A DNA stretch of 64,000 nt from Euonymus europaeus (lineage: Eukaryota > Streptophyta > Magnoliopsida > Celastrales > Celastraceae), in assembly GCA_963580455.1 (NCBI GenBank), contig OY756966.1, positions 14,759,001 through 14,823,000 on the forward strand, read 5' to 3'. This document shows, one piece after another, positions 51,391 to 61,380 of the stretch (its first letter is position 1; each line of letters begins with the position of its first letter). A program made the translations under genes and the position numbers. A model generated the notes under the pieces. The model was not told where the DNA came from and did no database searches. It saw nothing but the letters and a program-made list of their open reading frames with translations.

Positions 51391-53471
51391 CTTCGGACCA
51401 TCAAAGTTGCTCGGTGTACAATTTCTATTGTTCTCATATGTCAAATTTTACGAGTATAAGCATCAGAGATTATTTCGATGCCAAAACACCAATTTTCTAT
51501 GACAAATAGACAAAACCGTTAAAAGCTCCTCCATAGAGAGAGTTGAGCAACTGCGGACTGTAAAAGTTGCTCGGGATAGACTTTTTATTGTTCTTGTATG
51601 TCAAATTTTACGAGTATAAGCTTCCTACATTATTTCGATGCCAAAACACCAACTTTCTATGACAAATGGACAAAACCGTTAAAGACTCCTCCATAGAGAG
51701 AGTTGAGCAACTTCGGACTATCAAAGTTGCTCGGGATAGACTTTTAATTGTTCTTCTATGTCAAATTTTACGAGTATAAGCTTCATAGATTATTTCGAGT
51801 CCAAAACACCAATTTTCTATGACAAATAGACAAAATCGTTAAAAGCTCCTCCATAGAGAGAGTTGAGCAACTTCGGACTATCAAAGTTGTTCGGGATAGA
51901 CTTTTTATTGTTCTTCTATGTCAAATTTTACGAGTATAAGCATCCTAGATTATTTCGATGCCAAAACACCAACTTTCTATGAAAAATAGACAAAACCGTT
52001 AAAAGCTCATCCATAGAGAGAGTTGAGCAACTTCGGACTATCAAAATTGCTCGGGATAGACTTTTTATTGTTCTTCTATGTCAAATTTTACGAGTATAAG
52101 CTTCCTAGATTATTTCGATGCCAAAACACCAACTTTCTATGACAAATGGACAAAACCATTAAAAGCTCCTCAATAGAGAGAGTTGAGCAACTTCGGACCA
52201 TCAAAGTTGCTCGGTATACAATTTCTATTGTTCTCATATGTCAAATTTTTCGAGTATAAGCTTCCTACATTATTTCGATGCCAAAACAACAACTTTCTAT
52301 GACAAATGGACAAAACCGTTAAAAGCTCCTCCATAGAGAGAGTTGAGCAACTTTGCACTATCAAAGTTGCTCGGGATAGACTTTTCATTGTTCTTCTATG
52401 TCAAATTTTATGAGTATAAGCTTCATAGATTATTTCGAGTCCAAAACACCAATTTTCTATGACAAATAGAGAAAATCGTTAAAAGCTCCTCCATAGAGAG
52501 AGTTGAGCAACTTCGGACTATCAAAATTGCTCGGGATAGACTTTTTATTGTTCTTCTATGTCAAATTTTACGAGTATAAGCTTCGTAGATTATTTCGATG
52601 CCAAAACACCAACTTTCTATGACAAATGGACAAAACCATTAAAAGCTCCTCAATAGAGAGAGTTGGGCAACTTCGGACTATCAAAATTGCTCGGGATAGA
52701 CTTTTTATTGTTCTTCTATGTTAAATTTTACGAGTATAAGCTTCCTACATTATTTCGATGCCAAAACACCAACTTTCTATGACAAATGGACAAAACCGTT
52801 AAAAGCTCCTCCATAGAGAGAGTTGAGCAACTTAGGACTATCAAAATTGCTCGGGATAGACTTTTTATTGTTCTTCTATTTCAAATTTTATGAGTATAAG
52901 CTTCCTACATTATTTCGATGCCAAAACACCAACTTTCTTTGACAAACGAACAAAACCGTTAAAAGCTCTTCCATAGAGAGAGTTGAGCAACTTCGGACTA
53001 TCAAAATTGCTCGGGATAGACTTTTTATTGTTCTTCTATGTCAAATTTTACGAGTATAAGCTTCCTAGATTATTTCGATGCCAAAACACCAACTTTCTAT
53101 GACAAATGGACAAAACCATTAAAAGCTCCTCAATAGAGAGAGTTGAGCAACTTCGGACTATCAAAATTGCTCGGGATAGACTTTTTATTGTTCTTCTATG
53201 TTAAATTTTACGAGTATAAGCTTCCTACATTATTTCGATGCCAAAACACAAACTTTCTATGACAAATGGACAAAACCGTTAAAAGCTCCTCCATAGAGAG
53301 AGTTGAGCAACTTAGGACTATCAAAATTGCTCGGGATAGACTTTTTATTGTTCTTCTATGTTAAATTTTACGAGTATAAGCTTCCTACATTATTTCGATG
53401 CCAAAACACCAACTTTCTATGACAAATGGACAAAACCGTTAAAAGCTCCTCCATAGAGAGAGTGTGAGCAA
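51391..53471 (+). repeat. 13-mer higher-order repeat (2,081 bp), copy 2
   Basis: This is a near-identical second copy, ending in the same GAGTGTGAGC insertion. It shares TTAAAGACTCC with copy 1 and ACTGTAAAAG with copy 3, so single-base states are distributed as expected if copies exchange sequence. A private TTCTTGTATG occurs near 51592. Confidence 0.9.
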
Positions 53472-54500
53472 CTTCGGACCATCAAAGTTGCTCGGTGTAC
53501 AATTTCTATTGTTCTCATATGTCAAATTTTACGAGTATAAGCATCAGAGATTATTTCGATGCCAAAACACCAATTTTCTATGACAAATAGACAAAACCGT
53601 TAAAAGCTCCTCCATAGAGAGAGTTGAGCAACTGCGGACTGTAAAAGTTGCTCGGGATAGACTTTTTATTGTTCTTCTATGTCAAATTTTACGAGTATAA
53701 GCTTCCTACATTATTTCGATGCCAAAACACCAACTTTCTATGACAAATGGACAAAACCGTTAAAGGCTCCTCCATAGAGAGAGTTGAGCAACTTCGGACT
53801 ATCAAAGTTGCTCGGGATAGACTTTTAATTGTTCTTCTATGTCAAATTTTGCGAGTATAAGCTTCATAGATTATTTCGAGTCCAAAACACCAATTTTCTA
53901 TGACAAATAGACAAAATCGTTAAAAGCTCCTCCATAGAGAGAGTTGAGCAACTTCGGACTATCAAAGTTGTTCGGGATAGACTTTTTATTGTTCTTCTAT
54001 GTCAAATTTTACGAGTATAAGCATCCTAGATTATTTCGATGCCAAAACACCAACTTTCTATGAAAAATAGACAAAACCGTTAAAAGCTCATCCATAGAGA
54101 GAGTTGAGCAACTTCGGACTATCAAAATTGCTCGGGATAGACTTTTTATTGTTCTTCTATGTCAAATTTTACGAGTATAAACTTCCTAGATTATTTCGAT
54201 GCCAAAACACCAACTTTCTATGACAAATGGACAAAACCATTAAAAGCTCCTCAATAGAGAGAGTTGAGCAACTTCGGACCATCAAAGTTGCTCGGTATAC
54301 AATTTCTATTGTTCTCATATGTCAAATTTTTCGAGTATAAGCTTCCTACATTATTTCGATGCCAAAACAACAACTTTCTATGACAAATGGACAAAACCGT
54401 TAAAAGCTCCTCCATAGAGAGAGTTGAGCAACTTTGGACTATCAAAGTTGCTCGGGATAGACTTTTCATTGTTCTTCTATGTCAAATTTTATGAGTATAA
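53472..54500 (+). repeat. 13-mer higher-order repeat, partial copy 3
   Basis: This covers the first six to seven monomers of the 13-mer. It carries TTAAAGGCTCC (the common form) where copies 1 and 2 have TTAAAGACTCC, and TTTTGCGAG near 53849. It diverges after about 54430: the expected TTGCACTATC/CTTCATAG becomes TTGGACTATC/CTTCCTGG, which starts the next block. Confidence 0.87.
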
Positions 54501-55560
54501 GCTTCCTGGATTATTTCGATGCCAAAACACCTACTTTTTATGACAAATGGACAAAACCGTTAAAAGGTCCTCCATAGAGAGAGTTGAGCAACTTCGGACT
54601 ATCAAAGTTGCTCGGGATAGACTTTTTATTGTTCTTCTATGTCAAATTTTATGAGTATATGCTTCCTACATTATTTCGATGCCAAAATACCAACTTTCTA
54701 TGACAAATGAACAAAACCGTTAAAAGCTCCTCCATAGAAAGAGTTGAGCAACTTCGGACCATCAAAGTTGCTCGGGATAGACTTTTAATTGTTCTTCTAT
54801 GTCAAATTTTATGAGTATAAGCTTCGTAGATTATTTCGATGCCAAAACACCAACTTTCTATGACAAATGGACAAAACCGTTAAAAGCTCCTCCATAGAGA
54901 GAGTTGAGCAACTTCGGACTATCAAAATTGCTCGGGATAGACTTTTTATTGTTCTTCTATGCCAAATTTTACGAGTATAAACTTCCTAGATTATTTCGAT
55001 GCCAAAACACCAACTTTCTATGAAAAATGGACAAAACCGTTAAAAGCTCCTCCATAGAGAGAGTTGAGCATCTTTGGACTATCAAAGTTGCTCGGGGTAG
55101 ACTTTTCATTGTTCTTCTATGTCAAATTTTATGAGTATAAGCTTCCTGGATTATTTCGATGCCAAAACACCTACTTTCTATGACAAATGGACAAAACCGT
55201 TAAAAGCTCCTCCATAGAGAGAGTTGAGCAACTTCGGACTATCAAAGTTGCTCGGGATAGACTTTTTATTGTTCTTCTATGTCAAATTTTATGAGTATAT
55301 GCTTCCTACATTATTTCGATGCCAAAATACCAACTTTCTATGACAAATGAACAAAACCGTTAAAAGCTCCTCCATGGAAAGAGTTGAGCAACTTCGGACC
55401 ATCAAAGTTGCTCGGGATAGACTTTTAATTGTTCTTCTATGTCAAATTTTATGAGTATAAGCTTCGTAGATTATTTCGATGCCAAAACACCAACTTTCTA
55501 TGACAAATGGACAAAACCGTTAAAAGCTCCTCCATAGAGAGAGTTGAGCAACTTCGGACC
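54480..55560 (+). repeat. 4-mer higher-order repeat, 640 bp
   Basis: Copy 1 (54480-55119) and partial copy 2 (55120 to about 55550) match at 640 bp through CTTCCTGG, CACCTACTTT, TATATGCTTCC, AAAATACC, AAATGAAC, CCATAGAAAG and CTTCGTAG. The series resembles the end of the 5.68-kb segment near 42480-42850 and 48720-49090, pointing to a common source. The copies diverge where type B replaces type A at about 55560. Confidence 0.86.
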
Positions 55561-56571
55561 ATCAAAGTTGCTCGGTGTACAATTTCTATTGTTCTCATAT
55601 GTCAAATTTTATGAGTATAAGCTTCGTAGATTATTTCGATGCCAAAACACCAACTTTCTATGACAAATGAACAAAACCGTTAAAAGCTCCTCCATAGAAA
55701 GAGTTGAGCAACTTCGGACTATCAAAGTTGCTCGGGATGGACTTTTAATTGTTCTTCTATGTCAAATTTTATGAGTATAAGCTTCCTAGATTATTTCGAT
55801 GCCAAAACACCAACTTTCTATGACAAATGGACAAAACCGTTAAAAGCTCCTCCATAGAGAGAGTTGAGCAACTTCGGACTATCAAAGTTTCTCGGGATAG
55901 ACTTTTAATTGTTCTTCTATGTCAAATTTTACGAGTATAAGCTTCCTATATTATTTCGATGCCAAAACACCAACTTTCTATGACAAATGGACAAAACCGT
56001 TAAAAGCTCCTCCATAGAGAGAGTTGAGCAACTTCGGACCATCAAAGTTGCTCGGTGTACAATTTCTATTGTTCTCATATGTCAAATTTTATGAGTATAA
56101 GCTTCGTAGATTATTTCGATGCCAAAACACCAACTTTCTATGACAAATGAACAAAACCGTTAAAAGCTCCTCCATAGAAAGAGTTGAGCAACTTCGGACT
56201 ATCAAAGTTGCTCGGGATGGACTTTTAATTGTTCTTCTATGTCAAATTTTATGAGTATAAGCTTCCTAGATTATTTCGATGCCAAAACACCAACTTTCTA
56301 TGACAAATGGACAAAACCGTTAAAAGCTCCTCCATAGAGAGAGTTGAGCAACTTCGGACTATCAAAGTTTCTCGGGATAGACTTTTAATTGTTCTTCTAT
56401 GTCAAATTTTACGAGTATAAGCTTCCTATATTATTTCGATGCCAAAACACCAACTTTCTATGACAAATGGACAAAACCGTTAAAAGCTCCTCCATAGAGA
56501 GAGTTGAGCAACTTCGGACCATCAAAGTTGCTCGGTGTACAATTTCTATTGTTCTCATATGTCAAATTTTA
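55470..56571 (+). repeat. 3-mer higher-order repeat, 480 bp, identical copies
   Basis: Positions 55470-56091 and 55950-56571 are identical over 622 bases at an offset of 480 bp. Each 480-bp unit has one type B monomer with TTTTATGAG, one monomer with AAATGAAC, CCATAGAAAG and GGGATGGAC, and one with AAAGTTTCTCGGG and CTTCCTATATT. Because 480 is divisible by 3, reading frame is preserved between units, yet the frames still hit stops. Complete identity marks this as one of the most recent events. Confidence 0.93.
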
Positions 56572-57239
56572 CGAGTATAAGCTTCCTACATTATTTCGAT
56601 GACAAAACACCAACTTTCTATGACAAATGGACAAAACCGTTAAAAGCTCCTCCATAGAGAGAGTTGAGCAACTTCGGACCATCAAAGTTGCTCGGTGTAC
56701 AATTTCTATTGTTCTCATACGTCAAATTTTACGAGTATAAGCTTCCTACATTATTTCGATGCCAAAACACCAACTTTCTATGACAAATGGACAAAACCGT
56801 TAAAAGCTCCTCCATAAAGAGAGTTGAGCAACTTCGGACCATCAAAGTTGCTCGGTGTATAATATTTATTGTTCTCATATGTCAAATTTTACGAGTATAA
56901 GCTTCAGAGATTATTTCGATGCCAGAACACCAACTTTTATGACAAATAGACAAAACCGTTAAAAGCTCCTCCATAGAGAGAGTTGAGCAACTTCGGACCA
57001 TCAAAGTTGCTCGATGTACACTTTTTATTGTTCTCATATGTCAAATTTTACGACTATATGCTTCCTACATTATTTCGACGCCAAAACATCAACTTTCTAT
57101 GACAAATAGACAAAACCGTTAAAAAGCTCCACCATAGAGAGAGTTGTGCATCTTCCGACTATCAAAATTGCTCGGGATAGACTTTTTATTGTTCTTCTAT
57201 ATCAAATTTTACGAGTATAAGCTTCCTACATTATTTCGA
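56572..57239 (+). repeat. Irregular monomers with elevated divergence
   Basis: This stretch holds about four monomers, starting with two type B copies (one with CATACGTC), then a GTATAATATTT derivative followed by a CAACTTTTATG deletion, and an unusual copy with CTCGATGTACACTTTTTA, ACGACTATATGC, an extra A in GTTAAAAAGC, TCCACC and TTGTGCATCTTCC. Private changes are denser here than in neighbouring blocks. No non-satellite sequence is present. Confidence 0.72.
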
Positions 57240-59640
57240 TCCCAAAACACCAACTTTCTATGACAAATGGACAAAACCTTTAAAAGCTCCTCCATAGAGA
57301 GAGTTTAGCAACTTCGGACCATCAAAGTTGCTCGGTGTACAATTTCTATTGTTCTCATATGTCAAATTTTACGAGTATAAGCATCCTACATTATTTCGAT
57401 GACAAAACACCAACTTTCTATGACAAATGGATAAAACCGTTAAAAGCTCCTCCATAGAGGGAGTTGAGCAACTTCGGACCATCAAAGTTGGTCAGTGTAC
57501 AATTTCTATTGTTCTCATATGTCAAATTTTACGAGTATAAGCTTCAGAGATTATTTAAATGCCAAAACACCAACTTTCTTTGACAAATGGACAAAACCGT
57601 TAAAAGCTCCTCCATAGAGAGAGTTGAGCAACTTCGGACTGTGAAAGTTGCTCGGGATAGACTTTTTATTGTTCTTCTATGTCAAATTTTACGAGTATAA
57701 GCTTCCTACATTATTTCGATGCCAAAACACCAACTTTCTATGACAAATATACAAAACCTTTTAAAAGCTCCTCCAAAGAGAGAGTTGGGCAACTTCGGAC
57801 AATCAAAATTTCTCGGGATAGACTTTTTATTGTTCTTCTATGTCAAATTTTACGAGTATAAGCTTCCCAGATTATTTTGATGCCAAAACTCCAACTTTCT
57901 ATGACAAATAGACAAAACCGTTAAAAGCTCCTCCATAGAGAGAGTTGCGAAACTTCGGACTCTCAAAATTGCTCGGGATAGACTTTTTATTGTTCTTCTA
58001 TGTCAAATTTTACGAGTATAAGCTTCCTACATTATTTCGATGCCGAAACACCAACTTTCTATGACAAATGGACAAAACCGTTAAAAGCTCCTCCATAGAG
58101 AGAGTTGAGCAACTTCGGACCATCAAAGTTGCTCGGTGTACAATTTCTATTGTTCTCATATGTCAAATTTTACGATTATAAGCTTCCTACATTATTTCGA
58201 TGACAAAACACCAACTTTCTATGACAAATGGACAAAACCGTTTAAAGCTCCTCCATAGAGAGAGTTGAGCAACTTCGGACCATCAAAGTTGCTCGGTGTT
58301 CAATATCCATTGTTCTCATATATCAAATTTTACGAGTATAGGCTTCCTACATTATTTCGATGTCAAAACACCAACTTTCTAAGACAAATGGACAAAACCG
58401 TTAAAAGCTCCTCCATAAAGAGAGTTGAGCAACTTCGGACCATCAAAGTTGCTCGGTGTATAATATTTATGGTTCTCATATGTCAAATTTTACGAGTATA
58501 AGCTTCAGAGATTATTTCGATGCCAAAACACAAACTTTTATGACAAATAGACAAAACCGTTTAAAGCTCCTCCATAGAGAGAGTTGAGCAACTTTGGACT
58601 ATCAAAGTTGCTCGGGATAGACTTTTCATTGTTCTTCTATGTCAAATTTTACGAGTATAAGCTTCCTACATTATTTCGATGCCAAAACACCAACTTTCTA
58701 TGACAAATATACAAAACCGTTAAAAGCTCCTCCATAGAGAGAGTTGGGCAACTTCGGACTGTCAAAATTTCTCGGGATAGACTTTTTATTGTTCTTCTAT
58801 GTCAAATTTTACGAGTATAAGCTTCCTAGATTATTTCGATGCCAAAACACCAACTTTCTATGACAAATAGACAAAACCGTTAAAAACTCCTCCATAGAGA
58901 GAGTTGACAACTTCGGACTATCAAAATTGCTCGGGATAGACTTTTTATTGTTCTTCTATGTTAAATTTTACGAGTATAAGCTTACTAGATTATTTCGATG
59001 CCAAAACACCAACTTTCTATGACAAATAGACAAAACCGTTAAAAGCTCCTCCATAGAGAGAGTTGAGCAACTTCGGACTATCAAAATTGCTCGGGATAGA
59101 CTTTTTATTGTTCTTCTATGTTAAATTTTACGAGTATAAGTTCCTACATTATTTCGATGCCAAAACACCAACTTTCTATGAAAAATAGACAAAACCGTTA
59201 AAAGCTCATCCATAGAGAGAGTTGAGCAACTTCGGACTATCAAAATTGCTCGTGATAGACTTTTTACGGTTCTTCTATGTCAAATTTTACGAGTATAAGC
59301 TTCCTAGATTATTTCGATGCCAAAACACCAACTTTCTATGACAAATGGACAAAACCATTAAAAGCTCCTCAATAGAGAGAGTTGAGCAACTTCGGACCAT
59401 CAAAGTTGCTCGGTGTACAATTTCTTTTGTTCTCATATGTCAAATTTTACGAGTATAAGCTTCCTACATTATTTCTATGCCAAAACACCAACTTTCTATG
59501 ACAAATCGACAAAACCGTTAAAAGATCCTCCATAGAGAGAGTTGAGCAACTTAGGACTATCAAAATTGCTCGGGATAGACTTTTTATTGTTCTTCTATGT
59601 TAAATTTTACGAGTATATGCTTCCTACATTATTTCGATGC
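57240..59640 (+). repeat. 15-mer higher-order repeat (2,399 bp), copy 1
   Basis: This copy matches the following one at 2,399 bp (15 x 160 minus 1). Markers in order include GATGACAAAAC, GAGGGAG with AAGTTGGTC, ATTTAAATGCC, ACTGTGAAAG, ACCTTTTAAAAG, CTCCAAAGAG, TTGCGAAACTTCGG, ACGATTATAAG, TTCAATATCC, GTATAATATTTATGG, CAACTTTTATG and GTTGACAACTTCGG. Several of these variants occur elsewhere only in the first 8 kb of the window, such as ATTTAAATGCC near 118. Confidence 0.86.
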
Positions 59641-61380
59641 CAAAACACCAACTTTCTATGACAAATGGACAAAACCTTTTAAAAGCTCCTCCATAGAGAG
59701 AGTTGAGCAACTTCGGACCATCAAAGTTGCTCGGTGTACAATTTCTATTGTTCTCATATGTCAAATTTTACGAGTATAAGCTTCCTACATTATTTCGATG
59801 ACAAAACACCAACTTTCTATGACAAATGGATAAAACCGTTAAAAGCTCCTCCATAGAGGGAGTTGAGCAACTTCGGACCATCAAAGTTGGTCGGTGTACA
59901 ATTTCTATTGTTCTCATATGTCAAATTTTACGAGTATAAGCTTCAGAGATTATTTAAATGCCAAAACACCAACTTTCTTTGACAAATGGACAAAACCGTT
60001 AAAAGCTCCTCCATAGAGAGAGTTGAGCAACTTCGGACTGTGAAAGTTGCTCGGGATAGACTTTTTATTGTTCTTCTATGTCAAATTTTACGAGTATAAG
60101 CTTCCTACATTATTTCGATGCCAAAACACCAACTTTCTATGACAAATATACAAAACCTTTTAAAAGCTCCTCCAAAGAGAGAGTTGGGCAACTTCGGACA
60201 ATCAAAATTTCTCGGGATAGACTTTTTATTGTTCTTCTATGTCAAATTTTACGAGTATAAGCTTCCCAGATTATTTTGATGCCAAAACTCCAACTTTCTA
60301 TGACAAATAGACAAAACCGTTAAAAGCTCCTCCATAGAGAGAGTTGCGAAACTTCGGACTCTCAAAATTGCTCGGGATAGACTTTTTATTGTTCTTCTAT
60401 GTCAAATTTTACGAGTATAAGCTTCCTACATTATTTCGATGCCAAAACACCAACTTTCTATGACAAATGGACAAAACCGTTAAAAGCTCCTCCATAGAGA
60501 GAGTTGAGCAACTTCGGACCATCAAAGTTGCTCGGTGTACAATTTCTATTGTTCTCATATGTCAAATTTTACGATTATAAGCTTCCTACATTATTTCGAT
60601 GACAAAACACCAACTTTCTATGACAAATGGACAAAACCGTTTAAAGCTCCTCCATAGAGAGAGTTGAGCAACTTCGGACCATCAAATTTGCTCGGTGTTC
60701 AATATCCATTGTTCTCATATATCAAATTTTACGAGTATAGTCTTCCTACATTATTTCGATGTCAAAACACCAACTTTCTAAGACAAATGGACAAAACCGT
60801 TAAAAGCTCCTCCATAAAGAGAGTTGAGCAACTTCGGACCATCAAAGTTGCTCGGTGTATAATATTTATGGTTCTCATATGTCAAATTTTACGAGTATAA
60901 GCTTCAGAGATTATTTTGATGCCAAAACACCAACTTTTATGACAAATAGACAAAACCGTTTAAAGCTCCTCCATAGAGAGAGTTGAGCAACTTTGGACTA
61001 TCAAAGTTGCTCGGGATAGACTTTTCATTGTTCTTCTATGTCAAATTTTACGAGTATAAGCTTCCTACATTATTTCGATGCCAAAACACCAACTTTCTAT
61101 GACAAATATACAAAACCGTTAAAAGCTCCTCCATAGAGAGAGTTGGGCAACTTCGGACTGTCAAAATTTCTCGGGATAGACTTTTTATTGTTCTTCTATG
61201 TCAAATTTTACGAGTATAAGCTTCCTAGATTATTTCGATGCCAAAACACCAACTTTCTATGACAAATAGACAAAACCGTTAAAAACTCCTCCATAGAGAG
61301 AGTTGACAACTTCGGACTATCAAAATTGCTCGGGATAGACTTTTTATTGTTCTTCTATGTTAAATTTTACGAGTATAAGC
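59641..61380 (+). repeat. 15-mer higher-order repeat (2,399 bp), copy 2 (partial)
   Basis: This is the second copy of the 15-mer, complete for about eleven monomers. Private differences include AAATTTGCTCGG near 60686 and ATAGTCTTCC near 60738. At about 61380 the array jumps back to the ACCTTTTAAAAG/CTCCAAAGAG monomers, so the last four monomers of the unit are skipped. Confidence 0.85.
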
